64,000 nt of DNA, taken from NCBI RefSeq assembly GCF_008639165.1, contig NZ_CP029197.1, positions 930,001-994,000 on the forward strand, in the 5' to 3' direction. The notes under the pieces are model-generated. The model did no database searches and was not told the origin of the DNA. It worked only from the letters and a program-made list of their open reading frames with translations. The position numbers and the translations under genes are program-made. Shown piece by piece: positions 46,190 to 54,923 of this stretch (positions are counted from its first letter, which is position 1; each line of letters opens with the position of its first letter). The DNA comes from Streptomyces venezuelae ATCC 10712 (lineage in GTDB: Bacteria > Actinomycetota > Actinomycetes > Streptomycetales > Streptomycetaceae).

Positions 46190-47632
46190 GTGACTGCTGT
46201 GACTGCGAAGCCCCGCATCCCCAACGTTCTGGCCGGCCGCTACGCCTCCGCGGAGCTCGCCGTCCTCTGGTCCCCCGAGCAGAAGGTCAAGCTGGAGCGT
46301 CAGCTCTGGCTCGCCGTGCTGCGTGCGCAGAAGGACCTCGGGATCGAGGTTCCGGACGCCGCCCTCGCCGACTACGAGCGCGTGCTCGACCAGGTCGACC
46401 TCGGCTCCATCGCCGAGCGCGAGAAGGTCACCCGGCACGACGTGAAGGCCCGGATCGAGGAGTTCAACGCCCTCGCCGGTCACGAGCACGTCCACAAGGG
46501 CATGACCTCGCGCGACCTCACCGAGAACGTCGAGCAGCTGCAGATCCGGCTCTCCCTCGAGCTGATGCGGGACCGTACGGTCGCCGTCCTCGGCCGCCTC
46601 GGCAAGCTGTCCGCCGAGTACGCCGAGCTGGTCATGGCCGGCCGCTCGCACAACGTCGCCGCCCAGGCGACCACCCTCGGCAAGCGCTTCGCGACGGCCG
46701 CCGACGAGCTGCTCGTGGCCTACGCCCGCCTGGAGGAGCTGCTCGGCCGCTACCCGCTGCGCGGCATCAAGGGCCCGGTCGGCACCGCCCAGGACATGCT
46801 GGACCTGCTCGGCGGCGACGCCGGCAAGCTGGCCGACCTGGAGCGGCGGATCGCCGGTCACCTCGGCTTCGCGCACGCCTTCACCTCGGTCGGGCAGGTC
46901 TACCCCCGCTCGCTCGACTACGACGTCGTCACCTCGCTGGTGCAGCTGGCCGCCGCGCCGTCGTCGATCGCCAAGACGATCCGCCTGATGGCGGGGCACG
47001 AGCTGGTCACCGAGGGCTTCAAGCCCGGCCAGGTCGGCTCCTCGGCGATGCCGCACAAGATGAACACCCGCTCCTGCGAGCGCGTCAACGGCCTCATGGT
47101 CATCCTGCGCGGCTACGCGTCGATGACCGGCGAGCTGGCCGGCGACCAGTGGAACGAGGGCGACGTGTCCTGCTCCGTGGTCCGCCGGGTCGCCCTGCCC
47201 GACGCGTTCTTCGCGCTGGACGGTCTCCTGGAGACCTTCCTCACCGTGCTCGACGAGTTCGGCGCCTTCCCGGCCGTCGTCGCCCGCGAGCTCGACCGCT
47301 ACCTGCCGTTCCTGGCGACCACCAAGGTCCTCATGGGCGCGGTGCGCGCCGGGGTCGGCCGCGAGGTCGCCCACGAGGCCATCAAGGAGAACGCCGTGGC
47401 CTCCGCCCTCGCCATGCGCGAGCAGGGCACCGTGCAGAACGAGCTCCTCGACAAGCTGGCCGCCGACGAGCGCATCCCGCTGGACCGGGCGCAGCTCGAC
47501 GAGCTGATGGCGGACAAGCTGTCCTTCACCGGCGCCGCCGCCGACCAGGTCGCCTCGGTGGTCTCCCGCATCGAGGAGATCCTCAAGCAGCACCCGGAGG
47601 CCGCCGCCTACGCCCCCGGGGCGATCCTCTGA
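46190..47632 (+). CDS. purB: Adenylosuccinate lyase
   Basis: A 480-residue enzyme of purine synthesis splitting SAICAR and adenylosuccinate. The fumarase/aspartase signature GSSAMPHKMN (283-292) and the TSRDLTENVEQL and GRSHNVAAQATTLG active-site blocks are present. It starts at GTG 46190; a second GTG three codons on is possible. TAAACT (46176-46181) could be a -10, which would give a very short leader. Confidence 0.96.
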   Translation: MTAVTAKPRIPNVLAGRYASAELAVLWSPEQKVKLERQLWLAVLRAQKDLGIEVPDAALADYERVLDQVDLGSIAEREKVTRHDVKARIEEFNALAGHEHVHKGMTSRDLTENVEQLQIRLSLELMRDRTVAVLGRLGKLSAEYAELVMAGRSHNVAAQATTLGKRFATAADELLVAYARLEELLGRYPLRGIKGPVGTAQDMLDLLGGDAGKLADLERRIAGHLGFAHAFTSVGQVYPRSLDYDVVTSLVQLAAAPSSIAKTIRLMAGHELVTEGFKPGQVGSSAMPHKMNTRSCERVNGLMVILRGYASMTGELAGDQWNEGDVSCSVVRRVALPDAFFALDGLLETFLTVLDEFGAFPAVVARELDRYLPFLATTKVLMGAVRAGVGREVAHEAIKENAVASALAMREQGTVQNELLDKLAADERIPLDRAQLDELMADKLSFTGAAADQVASVVSRIEEILKQHPEAAAYAPGAIL

Positions 47633-48192
47633 CCGGGAGCCCCCGGTTCACCAAGGAGCAGCTGGAGGCCGCCCGTGACCGCGTCGTTCCCGACGTGGTG
47701 GCGGGCGGCCTCTCGGTACTGTTCTGCGGGATCAACCCGGGCCTCATGACGGCGGCGACCGGCCATCATTTCGCCCGCCCCGGCAACCGCTTCTGGCCGG
47801 TGCTCCACCTGTCCGGCTTCACCCCGAGGCTGCTGCGGCCGGACGAGCAGGAGGAGCTCCTGACGTACGGGCTCGGGATCACGAACGTCGTGGCGCGGCC
47901 GACCGCGCGGGCCGACGAGCTGACCGCCGAGGAGTACCGGGAGGGCGGCCGGATCCTGGTCGGGAAGGTGGAGCTGCTGAAGCCGCGCTGGCTCGCGGTC
48001 GTCGGTGTCACCGCGTACCGCACGGCGTTCGGCGAGCCGAGGGCCGCGATCGGGCCGCAGGAGCGCGTCATCGGATCCACCCGGGTCTGGGCGCTGCCCA
48101 ACCCGAGCGGGCTGAACGCGCACTGGACGGCGGCGACGATGGCCGAGGAGTACGCCCGGCTGCGGGAGGCCGCTCAGGTCCCCGAGGTGTGA
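47629..48192 (+). CDS. mug: Mug-type G/U mismatch-specific DNA glycosylase
   Basis: The protein carries VLFCGINPGLMTAATGHHF and VWALPNPSGLNAHW, the two conserved blocks of the Mug/TDG family that removes uracil or thymine mispaired with guanine. The start is uncertain: no ATG exists nearby. I give a CTG at 47629 overlapping the purB stop (CTGA), because FTKEQLEAARDRVVPDV upstream of the core looks coding; GTG codons at 47695 or 47698 would give about 165 residues. It is coupled to purB. Confidence 0.85.
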   Translation: MTGSPRFTKEQLEAARDRVVPDVVAGGLSVLFCGINPGLMTAATGHHFARPGNRFWPVLHLSGFTPRLLRPDEQEELLTYGLGITNVVARPTARADELTAEEYREGGRILVGKVELLKPRWLAVVGVTAYRTAFGEPRAAIGPQERVIGSTRVWALPNPSGLNAHWTAATMAEEYARLREAAQVPEV

Positions 48193-48208
48193 GGACGCCG
48201 GGTCCCTC

Positions 48209-48619
48209 TCAGCGCGGCGGGTCGATCGTCGTGACGACGGCGAGCAGCTGGAACGGCAGCTCCTTGTCCCACTGGGAGACGCCGAGGCCGATCCACCGCC
48301 CGTCGACCCGCCACAGGCGCAGGTCCGGGGTGTGAGAGCTGAGCGTGGACCAGGGCTCGGGTATCGACTCGCCCGCCATGCTCCGCTCCAGGACGGGCCA
48401 GAGGTCGAGCTCGGTGGGCGCGCCCCAGCGCCCGGTGAGCAGGGCGGTGAGTCCGTCCCGTTCCGCTTCGTACTGCTCCTCGACGATCGGGCGGCGGGTG
48501 CCGTCGTCCTCCCAGAACTCCTCGCTCGTGGCGAGTTCCAGCAGGTGGAAGTCGGGTCCGCCGTCGAATCCCCGGGACCTCGCTAAGTCGATCGCCGCCA
48601 GGTGCGCTGCCGTGGTCAT
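48209..48619 (-). CDS. Hypothetical protein with a TTA codon
   Basis: A 136-residue acidic cytoplasmic protein without a recognised domain; Trp-rich phrases (EEFWEDDGT, LDLWPVLERS, RLWRVDGRWIGLG) suggest a compact domain. The ATG at 48619 is the first good start. Codon 12 is TTA (48584-48586), so translation probably depends on the bldA tRNA. It lies convergent to mug, 16 bases apart. Confidence 0.75.
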   Translation of the reverse strand: MTTAAHLAAIDLARSRGFDGGPDFHLLELATSEEFWEDDGTRRPIVEEQYEAERDGLTALLTGRWGAPTELDLWPVLERSMAGESIPEPWSTLSSHTPDLRLWRVDGRWIGLGVSQWDKELPFQLLAVVTTIDPPR

Positions 48620-48795
48620 GAGCCCAGTAAAGCGCCCGCCACTGACAGTTGGCGGCGCGTCAGGAACGGGCGGACCGTCCGCGGGGGTGCCGGGCCGCGG
48701 GCGCACTCCGCTGCGTGCCGGGGGCGGCACTCGCCGCGACCGGGCCCATTGAGTACCATCCGCCGAAAGAGGCGCACGAGCTGGGAGGACACACT

Positions 48796-49953
48796 GTGGG
48801 GCGGCTGACCGGCGGGGATCCGTCTCTGCTGCGGCGGATCAACTCCGCGGTGGTACTCCATGCACTGCGGGGCGCGGACGCGCCCACGCTCACGGATCTC
48901 ACCCGGATCACGGGCCTCTCCCGGCCCACGGTCGAGGGCGTCGTCGAAGGCCTCATGGAGGGCGGTCTCGTCGTCGAGGCGGCCCCGGAGGAGGGCGAGG
49001 CCCGGCGCCAGGGGCGCCCGGCCCGGAGGTTCCGCTTCCGCGCCGAGGCGGGTCATCTGCTGGGGATCGAGATCGGGCCGCACCGTGTGGCCGCGCTGCT
49101 CTCCGGTCTGGACGGGCGGATCATCGGGGCCGGCTCGCGCGAGGTGTCGGAGACGGCGAGCGAGGACGAGCGCCTGGACCGGGTCCGTACGGTCGTGGCC
49201 GACGTGCTGCGCAGGGCCGGGGTCGCCCGGTCCAATCTGCGGGCGGTCGGCGTCGGCACCCCGGGCATCGTGGAGGCCGACGGCACCGTCCGCCTCGGTA
49301 CGGCCCTGCCGGGCTGGACCGGCCTCGCGCTGGGTGAGCGGCTGCGGCGCTCCTTCAAGTGCCCGGTGATCGTGGAGAACGACGCGAACGCGGCGGCCGT
49401 CGCCGAGCACTGGAAGGGTGCCGCGACGGACTCCGACGACATCGTCTTCGTGCTCGCCGGGCTGAGCCCGGGCGCGGGTTCGCTGATCGGCGGCCGGCTG
49501 CACCGGGGCTTCGGCGGGGCGGCCGGGGAGATCGGCGCCCTGCACCTGCTCGGCCGTGGGGTGACTCCCGAGCATCTGCTGTCGACCACGGACGAGCCGC
49601 TGCACCCGCTGGACGAGCAGGCGGTCGCCGAGGTGTTCGCGCTGGCCCGCAAGGGCGACGCGCGGGCGGAGGCGGCGGTGGAGCGGTTCATCCAGCGGCT
49701 GGTGCACGACGTGGCGGCGCTGGTCCTCGCGATCGACCCGGAGCTGGTGGTCGTCGGCGGGTGGGCGGCGGGTCTGGACGGCGTCCTGCAGCCGCTCCGG
49801 GAGGAGCTTGCCCGGTTCTGCCTGCGGCCGCCGCGTGTGGTGCTGTCGCTGCTCGGCGAGGCGGCGGTGGGGACGGGCGCGCTGCGGCTCGCCCTGGACC
49901 ACGTCGAGGAGCAGCTGTTCGCGGTCGACGGCACGGTGACGGCCCGCCGCTAG
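48796..49953 (+). CDS. ROK family transcriptional regulator
   Basis: A 385-residue protein with an N-terminal winged helix (about 10-75, TLTDLTRITGLSRPTVEGVV) and a ROK domain (about 85-380) with VGVGTPGIV, ENDANAAAVAEHW and a sugar-kinase-like fold. The usual zinc-binding cysteine motif is not seen. The GTG at 48796 has GGGAGGA six bases before it. Such proteins usually repress sugar genes, but no sugar operon is adjacent. Confidence 0.92.
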   Translation: MGRLTGGDPSLLRRINSAVVLHALRGADAPTLTDLTRITGLSRPTVEGVVEGLMEGGLVVEAAPEEGEARRQGRPARRFRFRAEAGHLLGIEIGPHRVAALLSGLDGRIIGAGSREVSETASEDERLDRVRTVVADVLRRAGVARSNLRAVGVGTPGIVEADGTVRLGTALPGWTGLALGERLRRSFKCPVIVENDANAAAVAEHWKGAATDSDDIVFVLAGLSPGAGSLIGGRLHRGFGGAAGEIGALHLLGRGVTPEHLLSTTDEPLHPLDEQAVAEVFALARKGDARAEAAVERFIQRLVHDVAALVLAIDPELVVVGGWAAGLDGVLQPLREELARFCLRPPRVVLSLLGEAAVGTGALRLALDHVEEQLFAVDGTVTARR

Positions 49954-49999
49954 CGCCCCGAGGGGTGTGCGACGGGCCGGCGGGTGCGGATGGTGCGGG

Positions 50000-50740
50000 T
50001 TACGAGGCCATGACCAGGTCGACCGAGTCGCCGAAGGTGAGGCGGCAGGTGTCGGCGCGGTAGGTGGCCACGGAGACGGCGGCGGTACGCCCTCCGGAGA
50101 GGTAGCGGGTCGTCACGACGAGGACGGGCGAGCCGGGCAGCCGGTCGAGCTCCTTGGCGTCGTCGGCGCGGGCGGAGCCCAGCTCCACGGCGCGGTCCTG
50201 GCCGTCGAGGGCGAGGTGCTGGAGCTCGCGCAGCACGGCGCGGGCGCGGGCGGGTCCTGCGGGCGCGTCGATGGCACTGAGGCCGGGGACGGAGCCGGCG
50301 GGCACGTACAGCAGCTCGGCCGCGACGGGCTGGCCCTGGCTGACGCGGAGGCGGCGGACGATGTGGACCCGCTCCTCGGCGCCGCTCTCCAGGACGCGCG
50401 CGACGGCGGCCGGGGCCACGTCGGTGGCGGAGTCGAGCGACTGCCAGGCCTCGTCGCCGACACCCGGCCAGGCGTGCTGGGTGGTGGAGACGTCGACGCC
50501 GACGCGCGGCGGGGCGACGGTGGTGCCGACGCCGCGGCGGCGCTGCAGGCGTCCTTCCAGCTCCAGCTGCTCCAGGGCCTGGCGGAGCGTGGCGCGGGCG
50601 ACGCCGAAGCGTGCCGCGAGCTCGCGCTCGTTGGGCAGGATCTCTCCGACCGCGAAGTCCGAGTCGAGCGCTTCGCCGATCACTGTCTTGAGGTGCTGGT
50701 ACTTCGGTTCCGGTACCGATGCCAGCTGCGTGGTCCCCAC
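50000..50740 (-). CDS. GntR family transcriptional regulator (HutC/UTRA type)
   Basis: A 246-residue regulator. N-terminal winged helix with LPNERELAARFGVARATLRQ (about 40-59), then a UTRA ligand-binding domain. I chose the GTG at 50740 because GGAGG precedes it. The domain order is that of DasR and its relatives. A palindrome TTGGTCAAGACCAA lies about 100 bases upstream and resembles the DasR-type element. Confidence 0.92.
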   Translation of the reverse strand: MGTTQLASVPEPKYQHLKTVIGEALDSDFAVGEILPNERELAARFGVARATLRQALEQLELEGRLQRRRGVGTTVAPPRVGVDVSTTQHAWPGVGDEAWQSLDSATDVAPAAVARVLESGAEERVHIVRRLRVSQGQPVAAELLYVPAGSVPGLSAIDAPAGPARARAVLRELQHLALDGQDRAVELGSARADDAKELDRLPGSPVLVVTTRYLSGGRTAAVSVATYRADTCRLTFGDSVDLVMAS

Positions 50741-50841
50741 CCTGATCCTCCGCAATTCGCCGTGTCCCGCGGCGTTTTTCCGCGCCCTTGTTTATTAAAG
50801 GTTCCTGCACTAACTCTGCGACCATAAGGCGAGCCACCCCC

Positions 50842-50855
50842 TTGGTCAAGACCAA
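50842..50855. promoter_or_regulatory. DasR/GntR-like operator
   Basis: TTGGTC-AA-GACCAA is an inverted repeat with 6-base arms, differing from the Streptomyces dre core TGGTCTAGACCA only at the centre. It lies about 100 bases upstream of the GntR gene, a plausible autoregulatory site. Confidence 0.5.
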
Positions 50856-50940
50856 TCCTCCGCCGAACGCCCCCGAATGTGACCCTCTGACCTAGATCGT
50901 TCACAGGACGTTCGCACCTTCGTGAGCCCCGCGCAGCACA

Positions 50941-50972
50941 ACACCCCGCCTCCCGGGCGGGAGGCGGGGTGT
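50941..50972. terminator. Perfect 15-bp hairpin terminator
   Basis: ACACCCCGCCTCCCG (50941-50955) and CGGGAGGCGGGGTGT (50958-50972) are perfect complements with only GG between them. It lies downstream of the sigma factor gene (minus strand), 56 bases beyond its stop. Confidence 0.85.
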
Positions 50973-51027
50973 GTTCCGGCCGAACGGCGTGATCAGGCCG
51001 TTTCTTCGTGCGGGGCGCTGCGGAGGG

Positions 51028-51924
51028 TCAGAGTCCGGCGAGTCCGCGGAGCTTGTCGGGGTTGCGGATGATGTAGACGCACTGGACGCGTCCGTCGAGC
51101 ACCTCGATCTGGATGAGCGTGTCGGGCACTCCGCCGTCGAGGGCCAGGACGGCCGGGCCGCCGTTGATCTCGAGGAAGCGCAGTTCGAACCGCTCCTCCG
51201 CCTGGAACGAGGTGGCGGCCAGGAAGCGGCCCACCTTGTCCGCGCTCTTGATGATCACGCGCGGCGTCTTGGCCTTGCCGCCGCTGTCGCCGACCAGACG
51301 CGCGTCCGGGGCGAGCAGCGCGAGCAGTCCGCCGAGGTCACCGCCGGCGGCGGCGGTCAGGAACCGCTCGGTGAGGTCGCGCCGCTCGGTCGGATCGACG
51401 TCGTAGCGCGGCTTGCCCTCGTCGACGTGACGGCGGGCGCGCCCGGCGAGCTGGCGGACGGCGGCCTCGGAGCGGTCCAGGACGGTGGCGATCTCGCCGT
51501 ACGGGAAGCCGAAGGCCTCGCGCAGCACGAAGACGGCCCGCTCCAGCGGGGAGAGTGATTCGAGGACGACGAGGACCGCGAGCGAGACGGAGTCGGCGAG
51601 CAGGGCACGCTCGACCGTGTCGGGGGTGGTCGGGCCGAAGTCGGTGACGACGGGTTCGGGCAGCCACGGGCCCACGTAGGACTCGCGGCGCGCCTGGGCC
51701 TGGCGGAGCCGGTCCAGGGCGAGCCGGGTGGTGATCCGTACGAGGAAGGCGCGCGGCTCGCGGACCTCGGAGCGGTCCTCGGCGGTCCAGCGCAGCCAGG
51801 CCTCCTGGACGACGTCCTCGGCGTCGGCGGCGCGGCCGAGCATCCGGTAGGCGACGCCGAGCAGCATCGGCCGGTGTTCCTCGAAACGGTCGGTCAGGGT
51901 GTCGGTCGGAATGTCGGTGGGCAC
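51028..51924 (-). CDS. ECF41-type RNA polymerase sigma factor with SnoaL-like C-terminal domain
   Basis: A 298-residue sigma factor. Sigma region 2 (about 15-75, with MLGRAADAEDVVQEAWLRW) and region 4 (about 120-170, AFGFPYGEIATVL) are followed by the SnoaL-like extension of ECF41 factors. The linker WLPEP (87-91), a DSGGK variant of DGGGR (213-217) and terminal NPDKL (288-292) are the group's marks. The extension acts as a built-in inhibitor. The GTG at 51924 is chosen; the frame continues upstream to 52020. The usual oxidoreductase (COE) neighbour is absent. Confidence 0.93.
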   Translation of the reverse strand: MPTDIPTDTLTDRFEEHRPMLLGVAYRMLGRAADAEDVVQEAWLRWTAEDRSEVREPRAFLVRITTRLALDRLRQAQARRESYVGPWLPEPVVTDFGPTTPDTVERALLADSVSLAVLVVLESLSPLERAVFVLREAFGFPYGEIATVLDRSEAAVRQLAGRARRHVDEGKPRYDVDPTERRDLTERFLTAAAGGDLGGLLALLAPDARLVGDSGGKAKTPRVIIKSADKVGRFLAATSFQAEERFELRFLEINGGPAVLALDGGVPDTLIQIEVLDGRVQCVYIIRNPDKLRGLAGL

Positions 51925-51987
51925 CCGTCCATCCCAGCCGACGCGGGTCACCCTGTCCAGTTCCGGAAAGGGTCTTGAACTCCACAC

Positions 51988-51999
51988 TACCGGTCGGTA
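51988..51999. promoter_or_regulatory. TACCG-GT-CGGTA inverted repeat between sigma factor and hydrolase
   Basis: A 12-bp inverted repeat with 5-base arms lies in the divergent promoter region, 51 bases before the hydrolase start. It resembles TetR-type operators; no TetR gene is adjacent. Confidence 0.35.
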
Positions 52000-52049
52000 A
52001 TGCTCACGGGGCAGGGACAACTGAGGCAGCTTCAGGACAGGGAGTCCGC

Positions 52050-52883
52050 ATGCCCGAACGGATCGCGCTCACCATCGACACCCCGGCGGGCGCCCGCACC
52101 GCGTCCCTCACGTACGAACGCCGGGGCGCGGGCGAACCGCTGCTGCTCCTGCACGGCATCGGGCACCACTGGCAGGCCTGGGAGCCCGTCCTCGACATCC
52201 TCGCCACCGAGCGGGACGTGATCGCCGTCGACCTGCCCGGCTTCGGCGCCTCCGACGAGCTGCCCGACGGCTGCCCGTACGACCTGTCCACCGTCGGGAG
52301 CGTGCTCGGCGCCTTCTGCGAGGCCCTCGGCGTCGAACGCCCGCACGTCGCGGGGAACTCGCTCGGCGGACTGCTCGCCCTCCAGCTCGGCCTGGAAAAG
52401 GCGGTGCGCTCGGTCACCGCCCTCTCCCCCGCCGGCTTCTGGTCCGAGGGCGAGCGGAGGTACGCCTTCACGACGCTGCGCGCGATGCGGGGCGCGGCCC
52501 GGTCGATGCCCCTGCCGGTGATCGGCCTGCTCTCCCGTACGCCCGCCGGGCGCGCCGTGCTCACCAGCAGCATCTACGCGCGCCCCGGGCGCCGTTCACC
52601 CGAGGCCGTCCACGCCGAGACGCTCGCGCTGCGCGGCGCCACCGGCTTCCGGCAGACCCTGGCCGCCGGCGGGAACGTACGGTTCCGCGACGACGTCTCC
52701 GACGTGCCGGTCACCGTGGCCTGGGGCACCCGCGACCGGCTGCTGCTCCCCCGGCAGGGCGTCCGCGCCAAGCACACCATCCCCGGCGCCCGGCTCGTGC
52801 GGCTCCCCGGCTGCGGCCACGTGCCCATGAGCGACGACCCGGCTCTCGTCGCGCGCGTCGTCCTGGACGGCAGCCGGGACTGA
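52050..52883 (+). CDS. Alpha/beta hydrolase
   Basis: A 277-residue hydrolase. Oxyanion motif LLLLHGIGHHW (about 30-40), nucleophile elbow AGNSLGG (Ser about 109), aspartate in WGTRDRLLLP and histidine in GCGHVPM give a full triad. GGGAG precedes the ATG. Its 3' third is antisense to the reading frame of the EamA transporter gene. Substrate unknown; it is divergent from the ECF41 gene and may be one of its targets. Confidence 0.92.
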   Translation: MPERIALTIDTPAGARTASLTYERRGAGEPLLLLHGIGHHWQAWEPVLDILATERDVIAVDLPGFGASDELPDGCPYDLSTVGSVLGAFCEALGVERPHVAGNSLGGLLALQLGLEKAVRSVTALSPAGFWSEGERRYAFTTLRAMRGAARSMPLPVIGLLSRTPAGRAVLTSSIYARPGRRSPEAVHAETLALRGATGFRQTLAAGGNVRFRDDVSDVPVTVAWGTRDRLLLPRQGVRAKHTIPGARLVRLPGCGHVPMSDDPALVARVVLDGSRD

Positions 52884-53768
52884 CCCCGGACGGCTCCGCC
52901 GGGCGAAGAGGCCGGTGCCCACCGCGGCGCCGGCCCCCACGAGCAGGCTGCCGGCCGCCTGCGGGAGGCCGAAGGCGGCGTCCGCGACGAGGACGGCGCT
53001 CAGCGCGGCGGCGACCGGGATCGCCCCGGTGAAGAGGGTGGCCCGCTCCATGCCCACCCGCTGGACGCCCATGTAGAACAGGACGAAGCCGACGACCGTG
53101 GCCAGGGCCGCCTGCCAGATCAGCGCGCCGGTCTCCACCGCCGTCGGCATTCGGACGACCCCCGCGCCGTCCACCACCAGGCCCACGAGCGCCGCCTCGG
53201 CCGCACCCACCCCGCAGACGGCGGCCGTGAGCAGCTTCGGCCCGAGCAGCCGCAGCACCGGGACGGCCAGCACCGTGAAGCCCACCTCGCCCGCGAGGGC
53301 CGCCGCCGACCAGCCGATGCCGGCCAGGTCCGTACGCCCCCAGCCCTGCACGGTGAAGGCGCCCGCGGCGACGAGCAGCGCCCCGTACAGCACGGCGGGA
53401 GCGGGCCTGCGGCCCTCGGTCAGCGGGACGAGGACGGCGACGACGACCGGGGCGCAGCCGACCAGGACGCCGGGCACGGCGGGCTCCGCGGTCCGCTCGG
53501 CGGCGAGGACCGCGAGGTTGAAGCCGACCATGCCGACGCCCGCGAGGGCGGCGAGCCGCACCCAGTGACGGGCGGTCAGGGTCCGCAGCGGGGCGAGCCC
53601 GCCGCGGCCGAGCAGCGGGAGGAGCAGCAGACAGGCGGCGCCGTAGCGCAGCGCCTGGCCACCGGCGTACGGGTAGGAGCCGAGCAGGCTGTTCGCGGTG
53701 AAGGAGGCACCGACGAGGGCGTAGGCGAGGGTCACGAGCAGGACCCCGCGCAGGGCGTTCGCGTTCAT
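52596..53768 (-). CDS. EamA/DMT family transporter with antisense C-terminal extension
   Basis: A 390-residue frame. The first 295 residues are a normal ten-helix drug/metabolite transporter (two EamA repeats, SLLGSYPYAGGQALRYGAA and LLVADAAFGLPQAAGSLLVG). The last 95 residues run antisense through the end of the alpha/beta hydrolase gene (52596-52883) and look non-native (Gly/Ala/Asp-rich, GHVAAAGEPHEPGAGDG). The original stop was probably lost. The function as a small-metabolite exporter is family knowledge. Confidence 0.88.
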   Translation of the reverse strand: MNANALRGVLLVTLAYALVGASFTANSLLGSYPYAGGQALRYGAACLLLLPLLGRGGLAPLRTLTARHWVRLAALAGVGMVGFNLAVLAAERTAEPAVPGVLVGCAPVVVAVLVPLTEGRRPAPAVLYGALLVAAGAFTVQGWGRTDLAGIGWSAAALAGEVGFTVLAVPVLRLLGPKLLTAAVCGVGAAEAALVGLVVDGAGVVRMPTAVETGALIWQAALATVVGFVLFYMGVQRVGMERATLFTGAIPVAAALSAVLVADAAFGLPQAAGSLLVGAGAAVGTGLFARRSRPGSVPAAVQDDARDESRVVAHGHVAAAGEPHEPGAGDGVLGADALPGEQQPVAGAPGHGDRHVGDVVAEPYVPAGGQGLPEAGGAAQRERLGVDGLG

Positions 53769-53816
53769 GACTCCGACGCTAGGAAGTCGCGCGGCCCCTG
53801 TGGAGGTCCACTTCGC

Positions 53817-54815
53817 TCACGCCATCGGGGACCACTTCGGCTCGCCCGGGGCGGCGCGGGCGCGGGCCCGGAAGGTGCGGCGGTAGGCGTCCGGGGGGAC
53901 GCCCACGGTGCGGTTGAAGTGCCGGCGCAGGGTCGTGGCGGTGCCCATGCCGGTGGCCGTCGCGATGCCCTCGACGCTGTCGTCGGTGGCCTCCAACAGC
54001 TCCTGAGCGTGCCGGATCCGCTGGGTCAGGAGCCATTGCAGCGGGGTCGTCCCGGTCAGCGACCTGAAGTGGCGGCCCAGGTTGCGCGAGCTCATCCGCG
54101 CCCGGCGGGCCAGGTCCTCCACGGTCAGGGGCTGGTCGAGCCTTTCCATCACCCACGGGAGCAGGTCGCCGAGCGGGTGGTCGTCCCGGGCGGGCACCGG
54201 CGTGGTGACGAACTGGGCCTGGCCGCCCGCGCGGTGCGGCGGTACGACGAGGCCGCGGGCCACGGTGTTGGCGACCGCCGAGCCGTGGTCGAGGCGGACC
54301 ATGTGCAGGCACAGGTCCATCGCGGCGGCCTTGCCCGCGGAGGTCAGCACCCGGCCGTCGTCCACGTAGAGCACGTCCGGGTCGACCTCCACCCGGGGGT
54401 GGCGGGCGGCCAGTTCCTCGGTGTGGGCCCAGTGGGTGGTCGCGCGTCTGCCGTCGAGGAGGCCGGCGGCGGCGAGCACGAACGCGCCCGTGCAGAGCGA
54501 GGCGACCCGCGCGCCCGCCTCGTGGGCCGCGCGCACCGCGTCGACCAGCTCGGCGGGCGGGGCCTCGTCGGCGTCGGCGAGGGCGGGCACGATCACCGTA
54601 TCGGCGCGGGCCAACAGGTCGAATCCGCCGTCCGGTTCGACGAGGAAGCGGCCGACCCGCACCACCTCGGGGCCGCAGAGGACGAGGTCGTACCAGGGGC
54701 CGGTCACGGCGGCCGGGGCGGGGCCGAAGACCTCGGAGGCCACGGACAGTTCGAAGTGGCGCATCCCCTCGGTGACGGCCAGCGCGACGGAGTTCACGTC
54801 CGTAATTGTACGCAT
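53817..54815 (-). CDS. GlxA-type AraC family regulator (DJ-1/PfpI plus AraC HTH)
   Basis: A 332-residue regulator. The N-terminal DJ-1/PfpI-like domain (about 10-180) keeps the nucleophile elbow VASLCTGAFVLAAAG but need not be catalytic. Two AraC helix-turn-helix motifs (about 225-315, LTVEDLARRARMSSRNLGRHF and GIATATGMGTATTLRRHF) follow. The partner gene across the 108-base gap is the saccharopine-dehydrogenase-like protein, a plausible target. Confidence 0.93.
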   Translation of the reverse strand: MRTITDVNSVALAVTEGMRHFELSVASEVFGPAPAAVTGPWYDLVLCGPEVVRVGRFLVEPDGGFDLLARADTVIVPALADADEAPPAELVDAVRAAHEAGARVASLCTGAFVLAAAGLLDGRRATTHWAHTEELAARHPRVEVDPDVLYVDDGRVLTSAGKAAAMDLCLHMVRLDHGSAVANTVARGLVVPPHRAGGQAQFVTTPVPARDDHPLGDLLPWVMERLDQPLTVEDLARRARMSSRNLGRHFRSLTGTTPLQWLLTQRIRHAQELLEATDDSVEGIATATGMGTATTLRRHFNRTVGVPPDAYRRTFRARARAAPGEPKWSPMA

Positions 54816-54923
54816 GATGTCGTTCCGGACACTCGTGCGGGAGGCCCCGCGGCGCCAGGATCGTCACCGGAGATCAGCACGGGAGACCGGTCCGACGGAC
54901 CGGTACGAGAGCAGGGAGAAGTC

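Noticed and set aside
43606..46224. 872-codon open frame on the minus strand
   Set aside because: It is antisense to the CNNM pair and the SGNH hydrolase, whose motifs are clear; long antisense frames are common at this GC content.
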